48,195 nucleotides of DNA from Marinibacterium sp. GTDB taxonomy: Bacteria > Pseudomonadota > Alphaproteobacteria > Rhodobacterales > Rhodobacteraceae. Each line of letters begins with the position of its first letter. Positions within the stretch are counted from its first letter, which is position 1. The position numbers were made by a program, and so were the translations under genes. The stretch covers positions 1-48,195 of the forward strand of contig JAEPNQ010000020.1 of assembly GCA_017643305.1 (NCBI GenBank), in the 5' to 3' direction. This document shows, piece after piece, positions 25,970 to 34,778 of the stretch. Below the pieces are notes generated by a model. That model was given only the letters and a program-made list of their open reading frames with translations, was not told the origin of the DNA and searched no databases.

Positions 25970-26640
25970 CCTTTTCGCTTGTCGCGCGCTGCGCTGAAAC
26001 CGGTATGTTCGGGATTGCGATCTCTTCCTCCTCTCCGGCTGTGGCCGCGCGTTGTGCCTATACGCGGGCGGGCGTGGGCGCTGTGGCCAGCCAGAACATC
26101 ACCGACCCCACACTGGGGCCCAAGGCTCTGGATTTGATGGCAGACGGGCTGAGCGCGGCAGAGGCCGTGGCTCGGGTGAAGGCTGAGGGCAAGTTTTTGG
26201 AATACCGGCAGGTCCTGGCCATTGATGCGACGGGGCAGACCACCATCCATTCCGGGCCCAATTCGCTCGGCGTCTGGACTGACGCTTCAGGGCGCGATGT
26301 ACACGCGGCGGGCAACCTGCTGGCCAACCCGGATGTCCCTTCGGCCTTAGTGGCCGGCTTTGAGGGTGCCACCGGCCACCTGGGCGACCGTTTGATCGCC
26401 GCAATGCGCGCGGGCCTGGCCGCCGGGGGCGAAGCCGGGCCGGTGCATTCTGCGGGCATACAACTGTGTGACACCGTCCCATGGCCCGTGGCTGATCTGC
26501 GCTGTGACTGGACCGAAGAGTGCCCGATTGAGGCCATCGCCACTGCGTGGGAGGTCTACAAACCCCAGCTTGACGCCTATGTGCAACGTGCGCTCGATCC
26601 GCGTGAAGCGCCCAGCTACGGCGTGCCGGGGGACGAATGA
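25966..26640 (+). CDS. DUF1028 domain-containing protein
   Basis: This 224-residue protein is of the DUF1028 family, with an Ntn-hydrolase-like N-terminus. TFSLVARCAETGMFGIAISSSSPAVAARCAYTRAGVGAVASQN and GPKALDLMADGLSAAEAV are the recognisable parts, and later DASGRDVHAAGNLLANPDVPSAL. The biochemical function of the family is not established to my knowledge. Coupling with a RidA gene (ATGA overlap) and a LysR regulator 40 bases downstream on the same strand makes a small regulated unit. Hydrolysis of an amide in a nitrogen scavenging step would fit, as inference only. Confidence 0.85.
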   Translation: MTFSLVARCAETGMFGIAISSSSPAVAARCAYTRAGVGAVASQNITDPTLGPKALDLMADGLSAAEAVARVKAEGKFLEYRQVLAIDATGQTTIHSGPNSLGVWTDASGRDVHAAGNLLANPDVPSALVAGFEGATGHLGDRLIAAMRAGLAAGGEAGPVHSAGIQLCDTVPWPVADLRCDWTEECPIEAIATAWEVYKPQLDAYVQRALDPREAPSYGVPGDE

Positions 26641-26679
26641 CGCGCTTGAATTGCGTCGCCTAACACGCGATCAAAGCGC

Positions 26680-27624
26680 ATGCCCCTGCGTTTCACCTTC
26701 AGACAGCTGGAATACCTCGTCGCCGTCGGGGATGCGGGCACAATCGCGCTGGCTGCGCAACGACTGAACGTGTCCTCGCCGTCTATATCCGCCGCAATTA
26801 GCCAGCTAGAGGCCGAATTTGGCATCCAGATCTTCGTGCGTCACCACGCGCAGGGCCTGTCGCTGACCCCGGGCGGGCGGCGAATATTCAACGAAAGCAA
26901 GCGCATCCTCGTTAGTGCGGCAGGGCTAAGCGATATGGCGAGCGAAATCATCGAACGCCCGCGCGGGCCGATTTCCGTGGGGGTGCTGGCCACGTTGGCG
27001 CCCTTGCTCAGCGCCTCGCTGCGGCGGTCGTTTGAGGCTGCCTGTCCCGAGGCGGAGGTGTCCCTGCATACCGGCCACCAACTGGACCTGCTGCAAATGC
27101 TGGGCCGGGCTGAGGCGGATGTAGCGGTGACCTATGACCTCGATATTCCCAAGGACATCGCGTTTGAGGCACTGGGCGAATTGCCGCCCTGGGTCATGCT
27201 GCCTGAAGGCCACGCACTGACCGCGAAAGACAGCGTTGCACTGGCGGATCTGGCGGTGGAGCCGATGGTGCTGCTCGACCTGCCGATGAGCCGGGACTAT
27301 TTCCTGTCTCTGTTCCAGATGGCCGACCTGCGCCCGAACGTAGCCGAACGCACGCCCGACATGTCTGTGGCGCGCAGCCTTGTGGCCAACGGGTTCGGCT
27401 TTGGCCTGATCAACGCGCGGCTGCGCAACGATCTGGCACCGGATGGCACCAAACTGGTGTTTCGGCCTCTGTCGGATGATGTGCGCCCGATGGTTCTTGG
27501 GCTGGCCACCAAGCGGGCTGATCATCGGTCGGGTGTCGTGGCCGCTTTTTTCGACCACATGCGCGCGCGACTGGCGGATGGAAGCCTGCCGGGTGCGGGC
27601 GGAGGCGGCATAGGGTCAGACTGA
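26680..27624 (+). CDS. LysR-family transcriptional regulator
   Basis: This is a 314-residue LysR regulator. The helix-turn-helix covers roughly residues 3-62: FRQLEYLVAVGDAGTIALAAQRLNVSSPSISAAISQLEAEFGIQIFVR, with TPGG at the end of the linker. The remainder is the periplasmic-binding-protein-like effector domain (ISVGVLATLAPLLSASL through LINARLRNDLAPDG). It follows the RidA-DUF1028 pair in the same direction, unlike the usual divergent setting, so its target could be that pair or the genes at 24.4 or 28.8 kb. No T-N11-A box stands out. Confidence 0.9.
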   Translation: MPLRFTFRQLEYLVAVGDAGTIALAAQRLNVSSPSISAAISQLEAEFGIQIFVRHHAQGLSLTPGGRRIFNESKRILVSAAGLSDMASEIIERPRGPISVGVLATLAPLLSASLRRSFEAACPEAEVSLHTGHQLDLLQMLGRAEADVAVTYDLDIPKDIAFEALGELPPWVMLPEGHALTAKDSVALADLAVEPMVLLDLPMSRDYFLSLFQMADLRPNVAERTPDMSVARSLVANGFGFGLINARLRNDLAPDGTKLVFRPLSDDVRPMVLGLATKRADHRSGVVAAFFDHMRARLADGSLPGAGGGGIGSD

Positions 27625-27655
27625 ATTCGAAATCGCGTGTAAGCTTTGGTGATGG

Positions 27656-28810
27656 CTAGATACCCTGCACGAGCCGGTCGAGCAGCATGCCTAACATCCC
27701 GTCGCATTTCTGCATTTGCTCCGCCGTGATGAATTCATCCGGCTTGTGACCCTGCGCCATGGATCCCGGCCCACAGACGACGGTGGGCACGCCCAGCTGG
27801 CTAGAAAACAACCCGCCCTCGGTGCCGAAGGCGACTTTGGTTGTCGCGTTGGACCCCGTCAGGGATTTGACGAAGTTCACCACCTCTGCATCCGGGGCGG
27901 TGCCCAGTGGTGGATATTGGTTGGTGACTTCAATGTCGATCAGCGCTTCGGGAAACTGGCTGCGCAGCGGTACCAGTAAGCGGTCCGCGCCTTCCAGCAG
28001 CCGGTCCAGCAGGTACTGAGGGTCATCTTCGGGTAGGTTGCGGATTTCAAACAACAACGTCGCTGTGTTTGGCACGATGTTCAGCGCGACACCACCATCA
28101 ATCACGCCCGCATGGACGGTGGAATAGGGCACGTCATACGCGTCGTCCTGCGCCGGTCCGTTGCGCAGATCAGCCTGCAGACTTCGGATCACACCCACCA
28201 TGTCGGCGGCCATGTGGATTGCGTTCAATGCGGTTGGGGCCAGGGCGGAGTGCGCCTCCCGCCCGGTACAGGTGATGCGGGCGGCGGTTTTGCCCTTGTG
28301 TCCGGTGGCCACCTGCAGTTGCGTGGGTTCCCCCACGATGCAGAAGCGCGGCACAAATGGCGCATCAGCCAGCATCTCGATCATCGAACGCACACCGACA
28401 CAGCCAATCTCTTCATCATAAGACAGGGCCAGATGCAGGGGGGTCTGCAAATCCTGCAAGGCGGCCTGTTCGGCCATCGCCAGCGCGCAGGCAACAAACC
28501 CCTTCATATCTGTGGTTCCGCGCCCATAAAGGCGGCCATCCTGTTCGGTCAGTTCGAAAGGTGGCATGGTCCATGTCTGTCTTTCGACGGGCACCACGTC
28601 CGTATGACCTGACAGCAGCACGCCGGCCCTGTCGTGCGGGCCCAGCGTGGCATAAAGGTTTGCTTTGTGCCCGGTGTCGTCGCCGATCACGGTAAACTCT
28701 GCGCCAAGCCCGCGCAGCAGCCCTTCGCAATAGCTGATCAACGCGCGGTTCGGGGCCGCGCTAATGGTGGGAAAGGCGATCAGGTCGCGCAGGATCTGGA
28801 TGCTGCGCAT
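27656..28810 (-). CDS. argE: acetylornithine deacetylase-like M20 metallohydrolase
   Basis: This is a 384-residue M20 di-zinc hydrolase. LLSGHTDVVPVERQTW supplies the first metal His and Asp. GRGTTDMKGF gives the bridging Asp, YDEEIGCVGVRSM the catalytic and metal Glu pair, and VCGPGSMAQGHKPDEFI the last His. The sequence resembles ArgE of arginine synthesis. Its position 3 bases behind a flavin monooxygenase and next to an amine oxidation and uptake module suggests N-acetylated or related amides could be the real substrate. The biosynthetic call is kept as the simplest. Confidence 0.82.
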   Translation of the reverse strand: MRSIQILRDLIAFPTISAAPNRALISYCEGLLRGLGAEFTVIGDDTGHKANLYATLGPHDRAGVLLSGHTDVVPVERQTWTMPPFELTEQDGRLYGRGTTDMKGFVACALAMAEQAALQDLQTPLHLALSYDEEIGCVGVRSMIEMLADAPFVPRFCIVGEPTQLQVATGHKGKTAARITCTGREAHSALAPTALNAIHMAADMVGVIRSLQADLRNGPAQDDAYDVPYSTVHAGVIDGGVALNIVPNTATLLFEIRNLPEDDPQYLLDRLLEGADRLLVPLRSQFPEALIDIEVTNQYPPLGTAPDAEVVNFVKSLTGSNATTKVAFGTEGGLFSSQLGVPTVVCGPGSMAQGHKPDEFITAEQMQKCDGMLGMLLDRLVQGI

Positions 28811-28813
28811 GGC

Positions 28814-30055
28814 TCAGGCGACGTCGGTTTGTGCACTGCCCGCGATATGTCCGGCCAGATGCTGTGCATCCACCCAGACGCCCCAGATAAACGACGACCC
28901 CCGCATCGACAGCCAAGGCAGGCCGAGGAAATAGATGCCGGGATGTTTAGAAATGCCCCGGTGATGGGCTGGCTGGCCTTTGTCGTCGAACGCATCGACC
29001 TTGAGCCAACTGAAATCCTGTCGGAACCCAGTGGCCCAGATGATCGTGGTGACCCCGGCCTTGGCCAAATTCAGTTCTGAGACTGGATCAGTGGCGCAGG
29101 CGGGCAGGGGGCCAAGTACATGCGCCTCGGGTTCGTCCGGCAGGCCCAAGCCTTGCGCGGCCACATGCGCGTCGGCCTCTTGCAATAGGGCCATCAGGCT
29201 TTCGTCACCGCCCCGGATATTGTCAGCCAAATCGGGCTGGAAGGTGACCACCCCATCGGTGCAATCCCGTGTCATACCGACCAGTTTCATGCCCCGGTTG
29301 GCAAAGTTGCGGAAATCCACGGTCGCCCCGCCATAGGCCCCACTGACAGCAATGGTGACATGTTCTCTGCCTGCAGGCGGTGTTTTCGCCTCCCATTTGC
29401 CCAGCTGGCCCAGCCACCAGACAAAATCCTTGCCCCGGTAGCTGCGCGGTGGACGGTCATGCGGGCCGACCGACAGGTACACGTCGCGCCCCGCGCGCAG
29501 CAATTCGTCGGCAATCTGCGAACCCGAAGACCCGGCGCCCACAACCAGAACCGCGCCCGGCGCCAGTTGGTCGGGATTTCGGTAGGCGGTGGAATGCATC
29601 TGGGTGAGTCCTGGAGTTTCGGGCACCACCGTCGGGATCACCGGTACCTGGAACGGCCCGGTTGCGGCGACTACGTTCCGTGCGATCATAAAACCGTCAG
29701 AGGTTTCAACGCGAAAGCCCGGACCGTCCGGGTTTTCGATAACCTCGGTCACCTCCACCCCACAACGAACCGGCGCGCTGATCTGGCTGGCGAAATCTTC
29801 CAGATAATGCGCTACGCTTTCCTTCGTCGCAAAATCATCTGGGCCAGTGTCGTCGAATTCTTTAGTGGGGAACCGATCGTGCCAGGCGGGGCCGTTGGCT
29901 ACCAGCGAATCCCACCGTTCCGTGCGCCAGCGTTCGCCAATGCGGTGCCTTTCCAGAACCAGATGTGACACGCCCGCATTTCCCAGATGCTCGCTCATCG
30001 CCAGCCCGGCCTGCCCACCGCCGACAATCAGCGCATCCACGGTTTCGATCTTCAT
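28814..30055 (-). CDS. flavin-containing monooxygenase-like NAD(P)/FAD-dependent oxidoreductase
   Basis: This is a 413-residue two-dinucleotide protein. The FAD site VDALIVGGGQAGLAM is at the N-terminus, and the NADPH site VLVVGAGSSGSQIADELLRAG is near residue 170. WATGFRQDFSWL near residue 345 is the ATG motif of YUCCA/FMO-type enzymes, and GERWRTERWDSL matches the early FMO pattern. Such enzymes oxygenate amines, sulfides or side chains. It is cotranscribed with the deacetylase gene (3-base gap) and diverges from the amine dehydrogenase gene, so it probably oxidises an amine-derived compound. The substrate is not readable. Confidence 0.85.
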   Translation of the reverse strand: MKIETVDALIVGGGQAGLAMSEHLGNAGVSHLVLERHRIGERWRTERWDSLVANGPAWHDRFPTKEFDDTGPDDFATKESVAHYLEDFASQISAPVRCGVEVTEVIENPDGPGFRVETSDGFMIARNVVAATGPFQVPVIPTVVPETPGLTQMHSTAYRNPDQLAPGAVLVVGAGSSGSQIADELLRAGRDVYLSVGPHDRPPRSYRGKDFVWWLGQLGKWEAKTPPAGREHVTIAVSGAYGGATVDFRNFANRGMKLVGMTRDCTDGVVTFQPDLADNIRGGDESLMALLQEADAHVAAQGLGLPDEPEAHVLGPLPACATDPVSELNLAKAGVTTIIWATGFRQDFSWLKVDAFDDKGQPAHHRGISKHPGIYFLGLPWLSMRGSSFIWGVWVDAQHLAGHIAGSAQTDVA

Positions 30056-30153
30056 GCCCGGCCCTCCGCAAACGAAAACTCCGCGATCACTCTAGGAAAC
30101 GGCGGCAGATGCCAAAACCATGATTTCGTTAAGCCTTGGTTGGGCTGTCGCTA

Positions 30154-30208
30154 ACTGCCTAGGTTTTGGGCAAAAGGCAGTGATCTCGGCGCATTAGGCT
30201 GGGCCTAA
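30154..30208. promoter_or_regulatory. two inverted repeats in the divergent FMO / amine dehydrogenase promoter region
   Basis: ACTGCCT (30154-30160) and AGGCAGT (30175-30181) form a 7-base repeat with a 14-base spacer. TTAGGC-TGG-GCCTAA (30194-30208) is a compact perfect palindrome. Both lie in the 233-base gap (30056-30288), which holds no gene. They are candidate operators for a regulator shared by the divergent genes, possibly the relic LuxR protein or its homologue. Confidence 0.4.
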
Positions 30209-30288
30209 GCAGTGCTTTCGCAGGCTTGTCTTTCGCTTTTTGGGCGCGCGCGTATCGTGAATAGGTCAGGTTTTTGCTGGAGGCACCC

Positions 30289-32364
30289 TTGCGCGATCCG
30301 CGTTACGATATCTTGTTTGAATCCCTGCAGATTGGGCCGGTCACGGCAAAAAACCGGTTCTACCAGGTGCCCCATTGCAACGGTGGCGGCTACCGTGATC
30401 CGTCAGCGGTTGCCGCCATGCGCGGGGTCAAGGCCGAAGGCGGCTGGGGTGTGGTGTTCACCGAACAATGCGAAATGCATCACTCGTCCGAAATTACCCC
30501 ATTCATTGAACTGCGGCTGTGGGAAGATCAGGATATTCCCGGCATCGCAAGAATGGCCGAAGCGATGAAATCTGGCGGTGCGCTGGCGGGCATCCAGCTG
30601 GCCTATTCCGGCGTCAACGGGCCCAATTTCTATACGCGCGAAGTACCTCTGGCCGTGACTGGCATGCCGATCCGGACCTTTACCAACGATCCGGTCAATG
30701 CCCGCAGCATGGACAAACAGGATATCCGCGATCTGCGCCGCTGGTTCGTGAACGCGGGCAAGCGGGCGAAGACCGCAGGGTTTGACCTGATCTGTCTGTA
30801 TGGCGCGCACGGGTTCGGGATTTTCCAGCATTTCCTGTCCACGATCACCAACCACCGTACCGACGAATACGGTGGATCGCTGGAAAACCGGTCGCGTTTC
30901 GTGCGCGAAGTTGTGGGCGACATGCGCGATGCAGTGGGCGATACCATGGGGCTGACCCTGCGCCTCTCGCTGGATGAAATGATGGGTGATCTGGGCTTTG
31001 CCAATTCCGAGGTGCGCGATTTCATCGAAATGCATGCGGATCTGCCAGATCTCTGGGATCTGGCGCATGGGACGTGGGAAGACTGCTCCGGCCCGTCGCG
31101 TTTCAAGGAAGAGGCCGCGCAGGAAGAACTGGTGCGCGGTGTCAAAAGCCTGACCTCGAAACCGGTTGTGGGGGTGGGACGCTTTACTTCCCCCGATGTG
31201 ATGGTGCGGCAGTTAAAACAGGGCGTGCTTGACCTGATCGGTTGTGCGCGGCCGTCAATTGCCGACCCGTTCCTGCCCAAGAAGGTGGAAGAGGGCCGGA
31301 TCGAAGACATCCGGGAATGCATCGGCTGCAATATCTGCATCACCGGCGACATGACCATGGCGATTAGCCGTTGTACCCAGAACCCCACTTTTATGGAGGA
31401 GTGGCGCAAGGGCTGGCACCCGGAGATCATCCAATCGCGTGGGGATAGTGGCAGCGTGCTGGTCGTGGGCGCAGGCCCCGCTGGGTTAGAGGCTGCGCTG
31501 GCCTGTGCCAATCGTGGTTATGATGTGGCGCTGGCCGAGGCAGGCACCGTGCTGGGCGGCCGCGTCGCGCGCGAACGCCTGCTGCCGGGCCTGTCGGCCT
31601 GGGGGCGGGTGGCCGATTACCGCGACTATCAATTATCGCAAAAACCGAATGTGGAGATCTACCGGGACAGCGAATTGACGGCTGAGCAGATCCTCGAGTT
31701 TGGCTTTGCCAATGTCTGCATCGCCACAGGCTCCCGCTGGCGGCGCGATGGTGTGTCCCGCCAGCATGTCACACCGGTTTCTGCAGATCCGGCCATGCCG
31801 GTCTATACGCCCGATGACCTGATGGCGGGTCGTCTGCCTTCGGGCCACGTGGTCCTGTGGGACGATGACCATTACTACATGGGCGGCGTTCTGGCTGAGT
31901 TGCTGGTGAACAATGGCTGTACCGTCACGCTGGTCACCACCGCCCAACGCGTGTCGGACTGGACGTACAATACGCTCGAACACCATGCGATCCACAAACG
32001 CCTGGCCGAGATGGGGGTGGATATTGTCCTGAACCGGGGCGTCAGCCGCATTGGGCAGGGGGCCGTGACCAGCAACTGTGTGTTTACCGGGGCGGAGCGG
32101 GAAATGTCGGCCGACGCGGTGGTCATGGTGGCCTCCCGCACCGGGCAGGACGCGGTCTATCGCACGCTGAAGGCGCAGCATGACGCCTGGACCGATGCCG
32201 GGCTGCTTTCCGTCCGCATGATAGGCGATGCCGAGGCGCCGGGGCCCATCGCCTGGGCCACATATGCAGGGCACCGGTATGCGCGTGAACTGGACGCTGG
32301 CGACATTGGCGATGCGCTGCCCTTCCGGCGCGAAGTTACCGCGTTGGCGCCGCAGGTGACATGA
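30289..32364 (+). CDS. trimethylamine dehydrogenase/histamine dehydrogenase family flavoenzyme
   Basis: This 691-residue enzyme has the three-domain TMADH plan: an FMN-binding TIM barrel, then FAD- and NAD-binding-like domains. TTG 30289 is used as start because CTGGAGG lies just upstream and the resulting RDPRYDILFE aligns with TMADH from residue 2. Cys30 (QVPHC) is the covalent FMN cysteine. C344, C347, C350 and C362 hold a 4Fe-4S cluster (CIGCNIC). The ADP site VLVVGAGPAGLEA begins near residue 385. The substrate bowl reads Gln60, Trp263 and Asp354 where TMADH has Tyr60, Trp264 and Trp355; histamine dehydrogenase, as I recall, has Gln, Trp and Asp. It should oxidatively deaminate a primary amine or diamine and pass electrons to ETF. 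Confidence 0.85.
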   Translation: MRDPRYDILFESLQIGPVTAKNRFYQVPHCNGGGYRDPSAVAAMRGVKAEGGWGVVFTEQCEMHHSSEITPFIELRLWEDQDIPGIARMAEAMKSGGALAGIQLAYSGVNGPNFYTREVPLAVTGMPIRTFTNDPVNARSMDKQDIRDLRRWFVNAGKRAKTAGFDLICLYGAHGFGIFQHFLSTITNHRTDEYGGSLENRSRFVREVVGDMRDAVGDTMGLTLRLSLDEMMGDLGFANSEVRDFIEMHADLPDLWDLAHGTWEDCSGPSRFKEEAAQEELVRGVKSLTSKPVVGVGRFTSPDVMVRQLKQGVLDLIGCARPSIADPFLPKKVEEGRIEDIRECIGCNICITGDMTMAISRCTQNPTFMEEWRKGWHPEIIQSRGDSGSVLVVGAGPAGLEAALACANRGYDVALAEAGTVLGGRVARERLLPGLSAWGRVADYRDYQLSQKPNVEIYRDSELTAEQILEFGFANVCIATGSRWRRDGVSRQHVTPVSADPAMPVYTPDDLMAGRLPSGHVVLWDDDHYYMGGVLAELLVNNGCTVTLVTTAQRVSDWTYNTLEHHAIHKRLAEMGVDIVLNRGVSRIGQGAVTSNCVFTGAEREMSADAVVMVASRTGQDAVYRTLKAQHDAWTDAGLLSVRMIGDAEAPGPIAWATYAGHRYARELDAGDIGDALPFRREVTALAPQVT

Positions 32365-32663
32365 CGGGGGTGATGGTACCGCCGATGCCATCTGCCGTGG
32401 TCCCGGGGGCCATGGCCCGCCTGGTGGACCAAATTGGCAAGCCGGAGTTTTGCGGCCAGCTGCCGCAGACGGCGAGCGCATGTCTGGATTTTGATAACGT
32501 CATCTCGCTGGCGCTGAACATCAGCTGGCAGACGGTCAAAGTCTTATGCAAGCAGCTTTGTGCGCGATGCGGAATCACCACCCAGGCGGAGCTGTTCGCG
32601 CCGCTCCTTCCAAAGATTGGGGCCGATAAAATCCTGGAAAAGGCGGAGGTGACATATGTCTGA
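32361..32663 (+). pseudogene. internally deleted LuxR-type helix-turn-helix regulator remnant
   Basis: This 100-codon reading frame overlaps the previous stop by four bases. Its N-terminal ARLVDQIGKPEFCGQLPQTASACLDFDN resembles the start of solo LuxR-type regulators. It passes directly into NISWQTVKVLCKQLCARCGITTQAELFAPLLP, which matches the second half of a LuxR helix-turn-helix (TVK..., then xLGITTQAELFAL). The ligand domain and first helix of the HTH are missing, so an internal deletion of about half the gene is likely. It lies between the amine dehydrogenase and importer genes, where a local regulator would be expected. It might still make a small protein. Bases 32664-32794 hold no gene beyond the leader of the next. 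Confidence 0.5.
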
Positions 32664-32794
32664 CAAATCGGAATGCACCGCGCTACCGCATGAAGGGTGT
32701 ATGCCCCCTAGATGGGAGCGGATTAAACTGGGCTTGAATATGCGGGGATATGGCTGCCTGTCGTCCCCTATCTTCATGTGGAGTTGCTGAACAC

Positions 32795-33859
32795 GTGGTC
32801 ACCGAAACCAAGCCTCCTGCGGTCGGGATACGAAGCGCGTGTAAGGATTACGGAAGCTTTACTGCGCTGCGCAGCGTGTCTTTCGACATCTCCGATAACG
32901 AATTCTTCACGCTTCTGGGCCCGTCTGGGTGTGGCAAGACCACGCTGCTGCGGATGATTGCCGGGTTCGAAGGTATCACTGACGGCGCGATTTTCCTGTA
33001 TGGGGAGGAAATTGAAAACCTGCCGCCAGACCGGCGGCCGGTGAACACGGTGTTCCAGAACTATTCCCTGTTCCCACATATGGACGTAGCTGAAAACGTA
33101 GGCTTCGGCCTGCGGATGCTGGGCTGGACCAAGGGCGACATTGCTGCGCGGGTCAAGCAGATGATCGCGCTGGTCAAGCTCGAAGACTTTGCCCACCGGC
33201 GCCCGGCGCAGCTGTCAGGTGGGCAACAGCAGCGTGTTGCGCTGGCCCGCGCCATGGCTCCGCGCCCCAAGGTGCTGCTCCTAGATGAACCGCTGTCTGC
33301 GCTGGACCTGAAGCTGCGCCAGAACATGCGTGAAGAGCTGAAGGCGCTTCAGCAGGAAACTGGGATCACGTTCATCTTCGTGACCCACGACCAGGAAGAA
33401 GCGCTGTCCATGTCCGACCGGATCGCGGTGATGTCCGCCGGGGAGGTTCAGCAGATCGGATCACCGGAGGAAATCTACGAGTTTCCGGTCAACCGTTTTG
33501 TGGCAGATTTCATTGGAGATACCAACATGTTGGAAGCAGAAGTTCAACAAGTAGGTGAGGGATTTGTGACCTGCCAGATCGGGGATGCGCAGCTGACTGC
33601 CGTGGCCAGCCAAGCGGTGACGCAGGGCCAAAAAGGATGGCTGTCGATCCGGCCAGAACGGCTGACCATAGCTTCTGACGGCCTGCCCGCCACGGTGGAG
33701 CAGACGATCTATCTGGGTACCGACACGCAGATACTTGCACGCATCGAAGGTGGGCTGAACCTGCGGGTACGTGCCCAGAACGATGGTGCGCGACTGGCGC
33801 AGGGCGACTGCATTTTCCTGAACGTGGCCGACGGCGCGGCCCGGTTCCTGGTGGAGTAG
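32795..33859 (+). CDS. polyamine-type ABC transporter ATP-binding protein (PotA-like)
   Basis: This is a 354-residue ATPase. Walker [11 protein letters not shown], the Q-loop in [16 protein letters not shown], signature LSGGQQQR, Walker [13 protein letters not shown] and the H-loop [10 protein letters not shown] are all present. They are followed by a C-terminal TOBE domain (about 260-350) with [10 protein letters not shown], as in spermidine/putrescine importers. GTG 32795 with GGAG 11 bases upstream is chosen; an ATG 15 codons earlier is possible. It heads a four-gene order ATPase, permease, permease, binding protein, the same as potABCD. The substrate is likely a polyamine or related cation. 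Confidence 0.9.
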   Translation: MVTETKPPAVGIRSACKDYGSFTALRSVSFDISDNEFFTLLGPSGCGKTTLLRMIAGFEGITDGAIFLYGEEIENLPPDRRPVNTVFQNYSLFPHMDVAENVGFGLRMLGWTKGDIAARVKQMIALVKLEDFAHRRPAQLSGGQQQRVALARAMAPRPKVLLLDEPLSALDLKLRQNMREELKALQQETGITFIFVTHDQEEALSMSDRIAVMSAGEVQQIGSPEEIYEFPVNRFVADFIGDTNMLEAEVQQVGEGFVTCQIGDAQLTAVASQAVTQGQKGWLSIRPERLTIASDGLPATVEQTIYLGTDTQILARIEGGLNLRVRAQNDGARLAQGDCIFLNVADGAARFLVE

Positions 33860-33863
33860 AGCC

Positions 33864-34778
33864 ATGGCAGCAGGCATCGGCGGCAGAACCGTTTCCAGCG
33901 CCTTCGCGCCCATCCGGCTGTGGCTGCTTTTGCCGTCCTGGGTGGTGATCGGGTTCTTCCTGCTTATCCCGGTTCTGTTGATTCTGGTCTATTCCTTCCT
34001 GACCAAGGAATTCCGCGGCGGTGTGATCTGGGATTTCACCCTGGCGGCCTATGACCAATTCCTGTTCGACCGGGGGCTTTTTGGTGACGATCCCCCAACG
34101 ATTCAATGGACTTACATCACGATCTTTGTGCGCTCCATCCTGCAGGCTGCCGTAGCCACCGTTCTCTGCCTGCTGATCGGCTTCCCCACCGCGTGGTACA
34201 TCGCCACCCGCGCCGCGCGGATGCGGTCGATCTGGTTGTTTCTGGTGACTGTGCCGTATTGGGTGAACCTGCTGATCCGCACCGTGTCGATGAAATTCCT
34301 GATCAGAGAAAATGGCCCGCTGAACGAATTCCTTCTGGCGCTGGGCATCATCGACAGCCCTCTGGAGATCATCAACACCGATATCGCAGTGCAACTGGGC
34401 CTGTTCTATTCCTACCTGCCGTTCATGGTGCTGCCGATCTATGCTGCTGTCGAACGCTACAACTTCGCGCTCAGCGAAGCCGGCGCGGACCTCTATGCCG
34501 GGCGTTGGACTATTATGCGGGAGATTGTGCTGCCCGTTGTCAAACCCGGCATCATCGCGGGCTGTATCCTGGTCTTCGTGCCCTCTCTGGGCGCATTTCT
34601 GGCACCGGACCTGCTGGGAGGAGCCAAGAATTTCATGATCGGGTCGCTGATCGAAGAGCAGTTCAAGGGGCAGGCGGGTAACTGGCCTTTTGGCGCAGCA
34701 TCGTCGATGATCCTGCTGAGCATGGTGCTTGTGGTGCTATTCTTCTACGCCCGCGGCCAAGCGAGGGAGCAGGTCTGA
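33864..34778 (+). CDS. polyamine-type ABC transporter permease (PotB-like)
   Basis: This is a 304-residue inner-membrane permease with about six transmembrane segments. The first is [27 protein letters not shown] near residue 20, and the last lies near residue 280. The cytoplasmic EAA loop that docks onto the ATPase reads [22 protein letters not shown] large periplasmic loop follows the first helix, as in PotB. It starts 4 bases after the ATPase stop, and its stop shares a base with the next start (TGATG), so all components are made together. Confidence 0.9.
   Translation: MAAGIGGRTVSSAFAPIRLWLLLPSWVVIGFFLLIPVLLILVYSFLTKEFRGGVIWDFTLAAYDQFLFDRGLFGDDPPTIQWTYITIFVRSILQAAVATVLCLLIGFPTAWYIATRAARMRSIWLFLVTVPYWVNLLIRTVSMKFLIRENGPLNEFLLALGIIDSPLEIINTDIAVQLGLFYSYLPFMVLPIYAAVERYNFALSEAGADLYAGRWTIMREIVLPVVKPGIIAGCILVFVPSLGAFLAPDLLGGAKNFMIGSLIEEQFKGQAGNWPFGAASSMILLSMVLVVLFFYARGQAREQV

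Noticed and set aside
30289-32364. Functional trimethylamine dehydrogenase
   Set aside because: Two of the three aromatic residues that bind trimethylamine are replaced by Gln and Asp.
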